Source: Exiguobacterium chiriqhucha RW-2 (GTDB lineage: Bacteria; Bacillota; Bacilli; Exiguobacteriales; Exiguobacteriaceae). From it: a stretch of DNA of 64,000 bases. This document shows, piece after piece, positions 25,973 to 34,991 of the stretch. The notes beneath the pieces are model-generated. The model saw only the letters and a list, made by a program, of their open reading frames with translations, was not told the DNA's origin and made no database searches. Position numbers and translations under genes: made by a program. Where the stretch lies: positions 186,001 through 250,000 of the forward strand of contig NZ_ATCL01000009.1 in NCBI RefSeq assembly GCF_000416965.1. Reading direction: 5' to 3'. How positions within the stretch are numbered: the first letter of the stretch is position 1; each line of letters begins with the position of its first letter.

Positions 25973-27544
25973 ATGGGAACGCTATGGGTTAACGGAAAGA
26001 TTTATACGATGAACAAAGAGCATGAACAAGCTCGTGCCATGTACGTGGAGCACGGCCGGATCTTGAAGATGGGGGAAGAAGGCCACCTTCGTCGTACATA
26101 CGCCGGAAGAATCAAGCAAATTGTGAATCTTGAAGGGAAGAGCGTCTATCCGGCGTTCACCGACTCACACATCCACTTGATCGGGTACGGGGAAGCGCTC
26201 GACCGGATCGATGCGACCGAGACGACGGACTTGCAAGCTCTGCTCGAATCGATGAAGCAAAAGGGTGGAAACGACGATTGGATCGTCGCGGAAGGGTTCA
26301 ATGACCGTCTGCTTGGCGAAATGCCGACGCGTGAGATGATTGATGCCGTCATTCCGGACCGCCCCGTCGTCTTGAAACGGGTCTGTCGCCACGTTGCCGT
26401 CGTCAACTCGAAAGGGTTGGAACGGCTCGGCTTGATTCATCATACCGTCATCGAAGGCGGGAAGCTCGGACGCGATGCGGACGGCAAGTTGAACGGGGTA
26501 CTGTACGATGCGGCGCTCGACCTGCTCCACAAAGAGCTGGGCGGGAATCGCGAGAAAAATGTCGCCTCGCTCCACCGGGCCATCGACTCTCTGTTCGCCC
26601 ACGGCATCGTCAATGCCCATACGGAAGACTTGTTCTATCACGGTGACCCGCTCGAGACGATTCAAGCGTATGAAGACGTGTTGGCGGACCTCCCGTTTCA
26701 CGCGCATCTGCTCGTCCATGAACAAGTCGTCGATACGTTGATTCGTCACGATGCGCTCGCCAAGCGCCCGCGTTTTGATTTCGGGGCGATGAAATTGTTC
26801 GTCGACGGATCGTTCGGGGGACGGACGGCACTCTTGTCGGAACCGTACACGGATGATCCGGCACAGCGGGGAATCGAGGTCCATCGTCCGGATCATCTCG
26901 AGGCGCTTGTCAAAAAGGCGCGGTCCTACGGGATGAACGTGGCGGCCCACGTGATTGGGGACGCCGCCGCCGAACAGTTCATCACGCTGCTTGAGAAATA
27001 TCCGGCCAAGCGCGGGACGAGAGACCGAATCATTCACGCTTCACTCTTGAACGACGCGCTCTTGAAACGGATTCAAGCGTTGCCGGTGTTGATTGATGCC
27101 CAACCGATTTTCTTGTCGGACGACATGAACTTGTTGTTCGACCGGCTCGGCAACGACCGCGTCGATGACGCCTACCGCTTCAAATCGATGCTCGATACGG
27201 GAGCGCTCGTCCTTGGAGGCAGTGACGCCCCGATTTCTACCGTCGATGTACGGAAAGGTTTGTATGCGGCGGTCACCCGTCAGTCATTTGAGGAATCAGG
27301 GGCGCTCAACCCGCCGGAACGCCTATCGATGTATGAGGCGCTCCGTAGCTTCACGTATGCACCACGTGTCGCCACAGGCACACACGGACGCGACGGCTTG
27401 TTGATTCAGAGCTATAACGCGACGTTCACAGTGTGGGAAGAGGACTTCTTCGACTTGCGTGGACGCGACATCCTCGACAACCGACTCGTCATGACGGTCG
27501 TCGACGGGGCTCCGGTATACGAGGCCGACGTCGTCAACACGTAA
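25973..27544 (+). CDS. Amidohydrolase of the YtcJ type
   Basis: A 523-residue metal-dependent hydrolase of the amidohydrolase_3 group. The metal-binding HxH is in FTDSHIHLIGYG near residue 63; a conserved KLFVDGSFGGRTALL stretch, the AAHVIGDAA histidine near 325 and the C-terminal GGSDAPISTVDVRKGL aspartate complete the usual site. These enzymes cleave C-N or similar bonds of small molecules, but the substrate is not predictable here. The site AGGAGG at 25958-25963 favours ATG 25973 over GTG 25970. It lies between ezrA and the NAD kinase gene, facing the latter. Confidence 0.85.
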   Translation: MGTLWVNGKIYTMNKEHEQARAMYVEHGRILKMGEEGHLRRTYAGRIKQIVNLEGKSVYPAFTDSHIHLIGYGEALDRIDATETTDLQALLESMKQKGGNDDWIVAEGFNDRLLGEMPTREMIDAVIPDRPVVLKRVCRHVAVVNSKGLERLGLIHHTVIEGGKLGRDADGKLNGVLYDAALDLLHKELGGNREKNVASLHRAIDSLFAHGIVNAHTEDLFYHGDPLETIQAYEDVLADLPFHAHLLVHEQVVDTLIRHDALAKRPRFDFGAMKLFVDGSFGGRTALLSEPYTDDPAQRGIEVHRPDHLEALVKKARSYGMNVAAHVIGDAAAEQFITLLEKYPAKRGTRDRIIHASLLNDALLKRIQALPVLIDAQPIFLSDDMNLLFDRLGNDRVDDAYRFKSMLDTGALVLGGSDAPISTVDVRKGLYAAVTRQSFEESGALNPPERLSMYEALRSFTYAPRVATGTHGRDGLLIQSYNATFTVWEEDFFDLRGRDILDNRLVMTVVDGAPVYEADVVNT

Positions 27545-27548
27545 TAAA

Positions 27549-27584
27549 AAAAGGCTAGCCATCCACGAGGACGGCTAGCCTTTT
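27549..27584. terminator. Bidirectional terminator between amidohydrolase and NAD kinase genes
   Basis: AAAAGGCTAGCC (27549-27560) pairs perfectly with GGCTAGCCTTTT (27573-27584). Confidence 0.92.
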
Positions 27585-27589
27585 GTCGT

Positions 27590-28399
27590 TTAGAAGAATG
27601 AGCGTTGGACTTTGTGCCAGAACGAGTTGTTTTTCAGTTTGACCGTCTTGATGACCTGGTCAGACAGTTCGATATCGATGCGGTCTGTATACTTCAAGCT
27701 GAGCGCCTCGTTGTCCATGCCGATAATCGGATAGTCGTTCCCGTCCTCAACGATGCGGAGCGAGAGTTTGCGTGAGTCGTGCACGATGAACGACGAGCCG
27801 AGCGTGCGGTAACGATTATTGTTCACCGAGGCGATCTCGCTCACTTGCATACATGGGATGAGCGGGTCGACGATGGCGCCGTCGAGTGATTTGTTGTACG
27901 CTGTCGAGCCGGTCGGTGTCGAGACGACCATGCCGTCACCGCGGAACGTCTCGAAATGGAGGTCGTCGATGTACACTTCGATGGCGAGCGATTTGATGAT
28001 ACTCGACTTGATTGAGGCTTCGTTCAAACAAAGCATCGGAGTCGATTCATTGATGGATGCCGACAAGAGCGGGTATTTCCGCACTTCGAGACCGGCTTCG
28101 ATACGGGCGCTGTTGTCCGAGAACAAGCGATCGACTTCGTCGAGTTTATGTATATCGAAGTCGCAATAAAACTCGTTCAAGCCGCGGCCAAACCCGACGT
28201 AGATGGCATCTTGACGGAATCCCGTATAGCGGACGGCCTGCAAGAACGCGCCATCTCCCCCGATGGCGACGATGATGTTGGCGTCTTCAGGACGATTGAC
28301 GACGTTGAAGCCATATTTCTCACCGATTTCGATTAATTTCTTTACTTCTTTTGTAAAGTCGTTGACGTTACGATGGTACAAAAAAACGTTGTTTCTCAT
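27590..28399 (-). CDS. nadK: NAD kinase (NadK2/YtdI type)
   Basis: Phosphorylates NAD to NADP with ATP or polyphosphate, the only route to NADP. The 269-residue protein shows the GGDGAFLQAVR glycine-rich site near residue 52, CLNEASIK near 120, and GDGMVVSTPTGSTAYNKSLDG near 150, all diagnostic. The second Bacillus NAD kinase (YtdI) lies in this chromosomal position near ytxK-tpx-ackA, supporting that paralogue. I take ATG 28399 because AAAGGGG lies nine bases before it; ATGs at 28408 and 28435 are less suited. Confidence 0.93.
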   Translation of the reverse strand: MRNNVFLYHRNVNDFTKEVKKLIEIGEKYGFNVVNRPEDANIIVAIGGDGAFLQAVRYTGFRQDAIYVGFGRGLNEFYCDFDIHKLDEVDRLFSDNSARIEAGLEVRKYPLLSASINESTPMLCLNEASIKSSIIKSLAIEVYIDDLHFETFRGDGMVVSTPTGSTAYNKSLDGAIVDPLIPCMQVSEIASVNNNRYRTLGSSFIVHDSRKLSLRIVEDGNDYPIIGMDNEALSLKYTDRIDIELSDQVIKTVKLKNNSFWHKVQRSFF

Positions 28400-28563
28400 C
28401 CTAGTCATCCCCTTTGTCAATTGAGTCTCTTTCATTATACAGCGTTTTAGACGCTCGATATAGGGAAAATCACAATCAGGCCGTCTGAGGCAGGATGCTT
28501 GTCATCGAGACGGCGCCATCGCTATGATGAAGAAGTATAAATCATGCAAAAGGGGATGAAACG

Positions 28564-29052
28564 ATGCCAACATTTAAAGGCAATACCGTTACACTGCAAG
28601 GGAACCCGGTCAAAGTCGGAGATACTGCACCGGACTTTACAGCGCTCACGACGGCACTTGAAGAGGTGACGCTCGCGTCATACCCAGGCAAGAAATTGAT
28701 TAGTGTCGTTCCATCGATCGACACAGGTGTCTGTGACACGCAAACACGCGCATTCAACGAGAAGGCGTCATCGCTCGGCGGTACCGTCTTGACGGTGTCA
28801 AACGACTTACCGTTCGCACAGCGTCGCTGGTGTGCGGCGTCAGGACTTGATAATGTCGTCATGTTATCGGATCACCGCGACCAATCGTTCGCGAAATCGT
28901 ACGGCGTATTGATGGAAGAACTCCGTCTTCTCGCACGTTCGGTATTCGTCATCGACTCGGCCGGTACGGTCCAGTACGTCCAGTACATGGATGAGATGAC
29001 TGAGGAAGTTGATTTCGATGCGGCGCTCGAGGCGTTTGACGCTGCGAACTGA
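28564..29052 (+). CDS. tpx: Thiol peroxidase (2-Cys peroxiredoxin, Tpx)
   Basis: Reduces hydrogen peroxide and alkyl hydroperoxides in the cytosol with thioredoxin as electron donor. The peroxidatic cysteine is Cys57 in [11 protein letters not shown] and the resolving one Cys90 in QRRWCAASG, the atypical 2-Cys arrangement of Tpx. Length 162 residues is normal. A strong AAAGGGGATGAA site precedes the ATG. It is followed by a terminator, then ytxK and ackA; the tpx-ytxK-ackA order is that of B. subtilis. Confidence 0.96.
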   Translation: MPTFKGNTVTLQGNPVKVGDTAPDFTALTTALEEVTLASYPGKKLISVVPSIDTGVCDTQTRAFNEKASSLGGTVLTVSNDLPFAQRRWCAASGLDNVVMLSDHRDQSFAKSYGVLMEELRLLARSVFVIDSAGTVQYVQYMDEMTEEVDFDAALEAFDAAN

Positions 29053-29102
29053 TTCGCTTGGCGAAACGACCACGAATCGCTTACACTAATAGAAGTGAAC
29101 CG

Positions 29103-29131
29103 ACCGGCTCTCCACAAGAGGGCCGGTTTTG
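29103..29131 (+). terminator. Terminator after tpx
   Basis: ACCGGCTCT (29103-29111) pairs with AGAGGGCCGGT (29117-29127, one bulge) and is followed by TTTTG. The T tract is short. Confidence 0.7.
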
Positions 29132-29151
29132 TATGGAAAGGATGATCGAAG

Positions 29152-30039
29152 ATGGAACGATTTGAACAACTGTATCGGGATTGGAAGAAAGAAGCGAAGA
29201 AGCTGACGACAGACCTTGACTTATTGCCGCTCGAGGCATTGATTGAAGTGTTTGAGCGAGTCAATGTCGAACAGGAGAAAACGGATGATGTCCGCAAAGC
29301 CGTCAGTATGCTCGTCCTCGAGGAGACGACGACACTCCCGCCGAACCATCAACCGACGCCGGACGCCGTCAGCCTGTTCATCGGGTACTTGGCGACGAAA
29401 CTCGTCAAGGACGGGGCGAACGTGCTCGAGCTCGGTAGCGGGACGGGGACACTCGTCCACGCCGTGTTGACACAATTGAAAGATGCCACCGCACAGGCGG
29501 TCGAAGTCGATGAGACGATGCTGCGTCTGTCGTACGCAATCAGCAACCTGCTCGGGAAGCCGGTATCGTACTTCCATCAAGACGCACTCGCACCGCTGTT
29601 CGTCGAGCCGAGCGACTTGGCACTCGTCGATTTGCCGATCGGCTATTATCCGAACGATGACATGGCGTCTGGCTACGCCTTGAAACGGGATGAAGGCCAT
29701 TCTTACTCGCACTTCTTGTTGATCGAGCAGGCGATGCGTCACTTGAAACCAGGCGGTCACGGGATCTTTGTCATCCCGAACAATTTGTTTGAACAGGATG
29801 ACGAAGGGAAATTAAAACAGTGGATGGACCGTGAGGCTGTCGTCAAAGGTGTTCTTCAATTACCGACGACGATGTTCAAAGACGAGCGATATGCGAAAAG
29901 CCTATTGATGTTACAAAAGCTTGGGGAAGGCGTCAAACGCCCGAAACAAGCACTCCTCGTCGAGTTGCCATCGTTCACGGATGTGCGTGCTGTTGCCAAT
30001 ATTGTGAAACAGATTGACGATTGGTTTAAAACAACATAA
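29152..30039 (+). CDS. ytxK: Class I SAM-dependent methyltransferase (YtxK-like)
   Basis: A 295-residue protein of the N6-adenine DNA-methylase-like family. The SAM-binding motif I is NVLELGSGTGTLVHAVL near residue 87. The catalytic motif IV reads DLPIGYYP near 164, the YtxK variant of NPPF, instead of the DPPY/NPPY of real adenine methylases. A GGHGIFVIPNNLF strand follows. No target-recognition domain or restriction partner is present, so a restriction-modification role is unlikely; the substrate is unknown. It lies between tpx and ackA as in B. subtilis. Confidence 0.85.
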   Translation: MERFEQLYRDWKKEAKKLTTDLDLLPLEALIEVFERVNVEQEKTDDVRKAVSMLVLEETTTLPPNHQPTPDAVSLFIGYLATKLVKDGANVLELGSGTGTLVHAVLTQLKDATAQAVEVDETMLRLSYAISNLLGKPVSYFHQDALAPLFVEPSDLALVDLPIGYYPNDDMASGYALKRDEGHSYSHFLLIEQAMRHLKPGGHGIFVIPNNLFEQDDEGKLKQWMDREAVVKGVLQLPTTMFKDERYAKSLLMLQKLGEGVKRPKQALLVELPSFTDVRAVANIVKQIDDWFKTT

Positions 30040-30165
30040 TTTTTATTGGGCAAAAGACTTGAAAAACATATGCCATATCAAGTATCTTCATTATGATACA
30101 GTTATCGGTTTTTAAGAGAACAGATAAAGACTCGTGTTTAAATCGAAAGGTAAGAGGTGTATGAC

Positions 30166-31377
30166 ATGACAAAAATTATGGCAGTCAACGCAGGTAGTTC
30201 GTCATTAAAGTTCCAACTTCTCGAAATGCCATCTGAGAAGATGCTCGCCGTCGGGCTCGTCGAGCGTGTCGGAAAAGAAGATGCGATCTTCACGATTAAA
30301 TATGGCGAAGGACAAAAGTTCCATATCGTCACACCGCTTCATTCACATAAAGAAGCGGTCGAGCTCTCGCTCGAAAAATTGATTGACCTTGATATCATTC
30401 AGTCGTTCGACGAAATCGCAGGCGTCGGTCACCGTGTCCTTCACGGAAAAGAGTTGTACGCGGATTCGGTCGTTATCGACGATGAAGTCATGAAGAACAT
30501 CGAATCGTTCGTCGAACTCGGACCGCTCCACATCCCGCCAAACTTGACGGGGATTCGTGCGTTCCAAACGATTTTACCGAACGTACCGCAAGTCGCGGTC
30601 TTCGACACGGCGTTCCACCAGTCGATGCCGGAAGAGAACTTCTTGTACAGCCTTCCGTACGAGTACTACACGGAGCACGGCGTCCGGAAGTACGGTTTCC
30701 ACGGAACGAGCCACAAGTACGTCACGCAACGTGCGGCAGAGCTTCTCGGTCGTCCGCTTGAAGACCTTCGTTTAATCTCATGCCACCTCGGTAGCGGTGC
30801 ATCAATCGCAGCGGTTGCCGGCGGTCGTTCGATCGACACGACGATGGGCTTCACGCCACTCGAAGGAATCACGATGGGAACGCGCTCGGGATCACTTGAC
30901 CCGGCCCTCATCCCGTTCTTGATGCAGAAGACTGGCAAGTCGGCTGAAGACGTATTGAACGTCATGAACAAAGAGTCAGGTGTCTACGGTCTCTCGGGTA
31001 TCTCGAGTGACTTGCGTGACATCGAGCAAGCAGCGGCTGAAGGCAACCACCGTGCCGAAGTCTCGCTCAAAATCTTCTCGAACCGCATCCACGGCTATAT
31101 CGGTCAATATGCGGCAGAGATGAACGGTGTCGATGCGATCATCTTCACAGCTGGTGTCGGAGAAAACTCTGACGTCATCCGTGAGCGCATCCTTCGTGGC
31201 CTTGAGTTCATGGGCGTCTACTGGGATCCATCACTCAACAACGGAGCACGCGGCAAAGAGTTGTTCATCAACTACCCGCACTCACCGGTCAAAGTCATCA
31301 TCATCCCGACGAACGAAGAATTGGTCATCGCACGCGATACTGTTCGCATCGCCAACCTCGTCGAATCACACGTTTAA
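30166..31377 (+). CDS. ackA: Acetate kinase
   Basis: Interconverts acetyl phosphate plus ADP with acetate plus ATP in overflow metabolism. The ASKHA fold starts [17 protein letters not shown]; other family signatures are [10 protein letters not shown] near residue 90, [10 protein letters not shown] near 150, HLGSGAS near 208, GTRSGSLDP near 245 and FTAGVGENS near 330. Length 403 residues is full. ATG 30166 follows AAGAGGTG; an in-frame GTG at 30157 lies within that site. In B. subtilis ackA is activated by CcpA, but I could not find a good cre upstream here. Confidence 0.97.
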   Translation: MTKIMAVNAGSSSLKFQLLEMPSEKMLAVGLVERVGKEDAIFTIKYGEGQKFHIVTPLHSHKEAVELSLEKLIDLDIIQSFDEIAGVGHRVLHGKELYADSVVIDDEVMKNIESFVELGPLHIPPNLTGIRAFQTILPNVPQVAVFDTAFHQSMPEENFLYSLPYEYYTEHGVRKYGFHGTSHKYVTQRAAELLGRPLEDLRLISCHLGSGASIAAVAGGRSIDTTMGFTPLEGITMGTRSGSLDPALIPFLMQKTGKSAEDVLNVMNKESGVYGLSGISSDLRDIEQAAAEGNHRAEVSLKIFSNRIHGYIGQYAAEMNGVDAIIFTAGVGENSDVIRERILRGLEFMGVYWDPSLNNGARGKELFINYPHSPVKVIIIPTNEELVIARDTVRIANLVESHV

Positions 31378-31386
31378 GCTGTTACA

Positions 31387-31424
31387 ACGTCCGTTCCGTA
31401 CTCATACGGGACGGACGTTTTTTT
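31387..31424 (+). terminator. Terminator after ackA
   Basis: ACGTCCGTTCCGT (31387-31399) pairs with ACGGGACGGACGT (31406-31418, one wobble), with a T run following. Confidence 0.92.
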
Positions 31425-31561
31425 AGTGCTTTTGGCATACGGCACGAGATGGTTTTGTGACGATGGGCCGAATCGAAAGTGCTCGTTTGTAACATTTGAC
31501 GTAAGGAAACATGGTTTTCGTAACAAAGCAGATATATTAATCCCTTTAATTGGAAATTAAT

Positions 31562-31620
31562 ATGACGAAACCTAAAGATTTTTATCAAAGCCGTCATCTT
31601 CCCTTAAAAGATGGCGGTTT
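31562..31620 (+). promoter_or_regulatory. Candidate attenuator: competing stems before the 3D-domain gene
   Basis: ATGACG (31562-31567) can pair with CGTCAT (31592-31597). The same bases are also part of CCGTCATCTT (31591-31600), which pairs with AAGATGGCGG (31608-31617, one wobble) and is followed by four T. Both cannot form together. The inner region holds a small GAT-TTTT-ATC hairpin (31577-31586). I do not recognise a known riboswitch class. It may be a plain terminator. Confidence 0.4.
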
Positions 31621-31637
31621 TGTAATGTAATCGTAAC
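31621..31637 (+). promoter_or_regulatory. WalR-like binding site
   Basis: TGTAAT, five bases, CGTAAC at 31621-31637. The WalR consensus is TGTWAH-N5-TGTWAH, so 11 of 12 defined positions fit. WalRK controls cell-wall hydrolases, and the gene downstream encodes an SH3/3D wall protein like YocH, a WalR target in B. subtilis. Confidence 0.5.
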
Positions 31638-31810
31638 TTAGCTGACACTCAAATGAATTTTAGTTGTAAACGCACGGTCATACGATTCGTCATATAGTTA
31701 TCTGGACGAAACATTCCGTAATCGATACGACATGTTTCAACTGGAACAGCACCACAGATTCGACAACACGAACTTACAACGAACAAACCGACTAGGAGAG
31801 GACAAACCAC

Positions 31811-32404
31811 ATGCTCAAAAAAATTGGAACGGTCTTACTACTGACGGTCATGACACTCGCTATGCTCTTACCCCAACAACAAGTTGAGGCGTCTTCAAAA
31901 GTTTACGTACAAAGCCAAGTCAACGGATTGAACGTCCGCTCGGCAGGGACGCTCAGCGGTAAAGTGATTGGGAAAATCAATAAAGGACAACAACTTCAAC
32001 GCACTGGCTCAAAAGGAGCTTGGATTCGCGTCAACTACAAAGGCAAGTCAGGTTGGATCGCTACAAAGTACTTACGCACCGTGAAGAAAACGGTCGCGAA
32101 GGCTAGTGTGAAAACATATACGATGAACGCATCGGCTTACACACCGTACTGCAAAGGATGTTCAGGCGTTACGGCATTAGGCTGGAACGTACGGGCACAA
32201 AAACGTAACGTCGTCGCTGTCGACCCGCGCGTCATTCCGCTCGGTAAGAAAGTACAAGTGTACGTCGGCGGGAAGTTGATGGGCACATACACAGCGGCTG
32301 ACACAGGCGGCGCCATCAAAGGTAACAAAATCGACATCTTAATGTACTCACAAAGTGCGGCCCTCAACTTCGGTCGTAAGACAGTAACTGTCAAAGTATT
32401 ATAA
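31811..32404 (+). CDS. Secreted SH3b and 3D-domain cell-wall protein (YocH-like)
   Basis: A 197-residue exported protein. Signal peptide about residues 1-28 (MLKKIGTVLLLTVMTLAMLLP, cleavage likely after VEA). A bacterial SH3 domain covers about residues 31-90 (VNGLNVRSAG, then WIRVNYKGKSGWIATKYL). A C-terminal 3D domain from about 103 carries ASAYTPY, VAVDPRVIPLGKKVQVYV and the three aspartates (VDP, AADTGGAIKG, KIDILM) that give the domain its name. Such proteins are muralytic enzymes related to lytic transglycosylase A and Rpf/Sps proteins. An AGGAGAGGAC site lies before the start. Confidence 0.88.
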   Translation: MLKKIGTVLLLTVMTLAMLLPQQQVEASSKVYVQSQVNGLNVRSAGTLSGKVIGKINKGQQLQRTGSKGAWIRVNYKGKSGWIATKYLRTVKKTVAKASVKTYTMNASAYTPYCKGCSGVTALGWNVRAQKRNVVAVDPRVIPLGKKVQVYVGGKLMGTYTAADTGGAIKGNKIDILMYSQSAALNFGRKTVTVKVL

Positions 32405-32414
32405 TATGTGAACG

Positions 32415-32448
32415 ACAAAGGGCCATCGCATCTGCGGTGGCCCTTTGT
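32415..32448 (+). terminator. Terminator after the 3D-domain gene
   Basis: ACAAAGGGCCATCGCA at 32415-32430 pairs with its near-complement ending at 32448 (GCGGTGGCCCTTTGT), a 14-15 bp stem with wobble. T residues are only within the stem end. Confidence 0.75.
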
Positions 32449-32561
32449 TATATGGTTAATGAAACCGCTTTGGCTCGGTTTTGGAACAGGACTTCAGAAA
32501 AATAAAGGAAGTTCGGGTTTTGTCCAGAAATATACACGAGGCTTGAAAGGGGGAGATTGAC

Positions 32562-33584
32562 TTGAAGACATCTTACGTTGCATTGGATTCGTACGTTAGG
32601 CATATTCAAAACCTAAATCATAGCAGTGCCGCCGCGCTGCTAGTCCTGCAAGACGATCGCATCGTGTTCGAAAATTATGACGGATTCCATTCGAATCATG
32701 ATGCAAAAGTGGTTGACGTCAATTCGATGTTCAACGTCGCTTCGGCCCGTAAAAGTTATTTGGGGCTGGCGATTGCCTATGCGTTGTATGAAGGCAAGAT
32801 TCGGCATCTCGACGATTTGGTCTCTAATTATTTTGATGAGCATGACGTGGACACGTTTCGAGGGACGACGATTCGGCACTTGGTCACGCACTCGCACGGA
32901 CTGAACCGGGATGAGACGGGTGTGCTATTTCGGGAGTTCGATGCGGGTGAAGGATGGGCATATCGGAACGTGAACGTCGAGATCGTGACGGATTTGTTTA
33001 AACGGTTATACGGATATGACTTCACGCACTTATTAAGGGAGCGGGTGTTTCGGCCGATGGGACTCTCGCGGACGGAATGGGCGACCGATGCGGCACCGAG
33101 TTTCGTCAAAGTCATTGACGATCCTGACGAGGAAGCGTCGTATAAGTTGTATCCTTTTGATGATGGAATGGGGTCGAACCTACATACGACTGCGCGAGAA
33201 TTCGCGGCATGGGGCAATCTTCATCTGAATATCGGACGTCATCATGGCGTTCAGATTGTGCCGGAAGAAGTGATTCGTCTCGCGACATCGATTCAAAGTC
33301 CCGCATATCCCAACTCAACGTTCCCGACAAACGGGCTGTTTTGGTATGTCCAAGGCGAGCCGAAAGCGTGGAGCGAACTAGGGGAGGCTGTACCAGCTGG
33401 GTCGTATCAAATTCTTGGGAACACCGGGCCATTGCTATTGGTTATTCCTGCTTATCGAACCGTCGTCGTCAGAATGTATAACAAACTCTATAATTATGGT
33501 GGCGATCGATACCTCGATTACCTTCGCGAGTTCAGTAATTTGGCGGCTGAGACGGTTCGACCGATTGATAACCTGATGCCATAA
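32562..33584 (+). CDS. Serine hydrolase of the beta-lactamase/DD-peptidase family
   Basis: A 340-residue cytosolic protein (no signal peptide visible) of the class C beta-lactamase-like family. The active-site SxxK is SARK in NVASARKSYLG near residue 61; a YRN at about 131 takes the YxN place, and GNTG near 286 takes the HxG/KTG place. Many members are esterases or D-amino-acid peptidases rather than lactamases. Translation starts at TTG 32562: AGGGGGAG lies eight bases upstream and no ATG occurs before the active site. It is a single gene after a terminator and has no counterpart at this place in B. subtilis. Confidence 0.82.
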   Translation: MKTSYVALDSYVRHIQNLNHSSAAALLVLQDDRIVFENYDGFHSNHDAKVVDVNSMFNVASARKSYLGLAIAYALYEGKIRHLDDLVSNYFDEHDVDTFRGTTIRHLVTHSHGLNRDETGVLFREFDAGEGWAYRNVNVEIVTDLFKRLYGYDFTHLLRERVFRPMGLSRTEWATDAAPSFVKVIDDPDEEASYKLYPFDDGMGSNLHTTAREFAAWGNLHLNIGRHHGVQIVPEEVIRLATSIQSPAYPNSTFPTNGLFWYVQGEPKAWSELGEAVPAGSYQILGNTGPLLLVIPAYRTVVVRMYNKLYNYGGDRYLDYLREFSNLAAETVRPIDNLMP

Positions 33585-33597
33585 GCGACTACACACG

Positions 33598-33625
33598 AAA
33601 GGGCCAACGCATGCGCGCTGGCCCT
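33598..33625. terminator. Hairpin between serine hydrolase and Usp genes
   Basis: GGGCCA and TGGCCC arms around an ACGCATGCGCGC core just beyond both stop codons. The T tract is short on either strand, so termination strength is uncertain. Confidence 0.5.
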
Positions 33626-33632
33626 GGAAACG

Positions 33633-34070
33633 TTATTGGCGGACGATCAGAACGTCACACTTCGAGTAGCGGACGATGCTTTCAGAGACGCTACCGATGA
33701 AGAAGCGTTCGACGGCGTTCAACCCGGTCGCTCCACAGATGATGAGATCAATGTCGTGATTCGGTGCGATTTTTTTAGCGATTGTCACTTTCGGAGAGCC
33801 GTACTCGATGACCGTCTCTACTTCTTTGACACCTCGTTCTTTCGCGCGATTGACGTAGTCCTCGAGCAGTTCTTTCGCATACGTCTCGGCACGCTCGGTA
33901 ATCGTCCGGTCGTACGCTTCAACCGTGGCGAATGTCCGTGTATCGATGACGTGTCCGATATACAGTTTGCCATCGTTTCGAAGTGCGACGTCGATTGCTG
34001 TTTCAAATGCACGTTCGGCCTCTTTCGAGCCGTCGACGGCAGATAGAATATGTTTGTAGACAATTGCCAT
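33633..34070 (-). CDS. Universal stress protein, UspA family
   Basis: A 145-residue single Usp domain. It opens YKHILSAVDGSKEAERAFETAI and ends with the ATP-binding signature GATGLNAVERFFIGSVSESIVRYSKCDVLIVR, which fits G-2x-G-9x-G(S/T). It therefore probably belongs to the nucleotide-binding Usp class. Its role in stress survival is inferred from the family. The start at 34070 follows AAAGGTTGGG; an upstream TTG/ATG-like extension is less likely. A TGGTATACT extended -10 is on the minus strand at 34126-34118. Confidence 0.9.
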   Translation of the reverse strand: MAIVYKHILSAVDGSKEAERAFETAIDVALRNDGKLYIGHVIDTRTFATVEAYDRTITERAETYAKELLEDYVNRAKERGVKEVETVIEYGSPKVTIAKKIAPNHDIDLIICGATGLNAVERFFIGSVSESIVRYSKCDVLIVRQ

Positions 34071-34253
34071 GTAAATCCCAACCTTTCGCTTGAAATGTAC
34101 GTGCGGCTTACATGTATAGTATACCACTTCTGCTTCAATTCACGCCCGGTTCTTTCAGAAATGTGTGAAATTTTCACAACTTTCTGATGGAACAGGTTGA
34201 AGTTTGGAAATGGGCAAGCGGAACGGGTAAGATGATACAGAGGAGGGATGACG

Positions 34254-34979
34254 ATGAAACATGTAGTCATCACGGCCGGTGCGAAAGGGATCGGCCGCAT
34301 TGTGACGGAACGATTATTGGAGGAAGGTTGGCACGTCAGTGTATTGCAGCGGAAGCCGATCGATTGGCAACATGAACGGTTACATATGGTCGAGGCCCCG
34401 TTGACGGACCGCGAAGCTGTCCTGAGTGGCTATGAAGAGGCGGTGGCCAAATTCGGAGAGCCGGACGCGCTCATCTTGAACGCCGGGCCTTACATCTTCG
34501 AACGGAAGTGTCTCGTCGATTTGACGGACGAGGAGTGGGACGAGGTCATCAGCGGCAACTTGTCAGCCTCGTTTTGGCTGATGCGCCGGGCTATCCCGAG
34601 TATGCGGGCAAAACGATTCGGCCGCATCATCACATATGGCTTCCCGGAGAGTGGGACGGCACCGGGCTGGGTTCATCGGTCGGCGTTCGCGGCCGCCAAA
34701 ACCGGGCTCGTCAGTTTGACGAAATCGGTCGCACTCGAGGAAGCGGCACACGGCATCACAGCCAATATGATTAACCCGGGCAATATCGTCGGCGCGCAAA
34801 AAGAAATGCGAATCGAAGCGGCCGAACCGGACGACCAGACCCCGGTCGGACGACACGGGACGGGCGAAGACATCGCCCGCATGATTCTATTCCTGCTCGC
34901 CCGTGACTCCGATATGGTCACAGGTGCCATCATCGATGTGACCGGAGGCGTCAACGTCGTCCATCAATACCGAAAATAA
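34254..34979 (+). CDS. Short-chain dehydrogenase/reductase (YtkK-like)
   Basis: A 241-residue Rossmann-fold SDR. The cofactor loop TAGAKGIGR replaces the usual TGxxxGIG, NAG is in ILNAGPYIF near residue 78, and the catalytic region reads ITYGF...VHRSAFAAAKTGL, so the YxxxK motif is changed to FxxxK (Ser-Ala-Phe-Ala-Ala-Ala-Lys). This is noted as a finding. The C-terminal MINPGNIVG and VTGAIIDVTGG are typical. SD AGGAGGG sets the start at 34254. It is 12 bases upstream of the phosphoesterase gene, so the two form an operon. Confidence 0.82.
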   Translation: MKHVVITAGAKGIGRIVTERLLEEGWHVSVLQRKPIDWQHERLHMVEAPLTDREAVLSGYEEAVAKFGEPDALILNAGPYIFERKCLVDLTDEEWDEVISGNLSASFWLMRRAIPSMRAKRFGRIITYGFPESGTAPGWVHRSAFAAAKTGLVSLTKSVALEEAAHGITANMINPGNIVGAQKEMRIEAAEPDDQTPVGRHGTGEDIARMILFLLARDSDMVTGAIIDVTGGVNVVHQYRK

Positions 34980-34991
34980 GGGGGAAACCGC

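Larger units (their letters stand above)
31378..31810. other. 433-base non-coding region between ackA and the 3D-domain gene
   Basis: No credible gene is visible. In order it holds the ackA terminator, an AT-rich inverted repeat ATATTAAT/ATTAATAT (31534-31541 and 31556-31563), a pair of mutually exclusive stems ending in a terminator-like hairpin (31562-31620), a WalR-like box (31621-31637), and about 150 bases leading to the ribosome-binding site of the next gene. Such a long leader is unusual in this compact window. Confidence 0.6.

Noticed and set aside
26165-27037. 290-codon frame antisense to the amidohydrolase
   Set aside because: The plus-strand frame has all amidohydrolase metal motifs; the antisense frame has none.
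29152-30039. Restriction-modification methylase
   Set aside because: The motif-IV sequence is DLPIG rather than DPPY/NPPY, no specificity domain or nuclease is nearby, and it fits YtxK in place and length.
30040-30165. cre site for ackA
   Set aside because: CcpA activates ackA in B. subtilis, but no sequence here reaches the consensus; TTGAAA and AT-rich bases only resemble promoter parts.
31490-31510. Second WalR-like box (TGTAAC then CGTAAG)
   Set aside because: Spacing is six rather than five bases, and the site is far from the gene.
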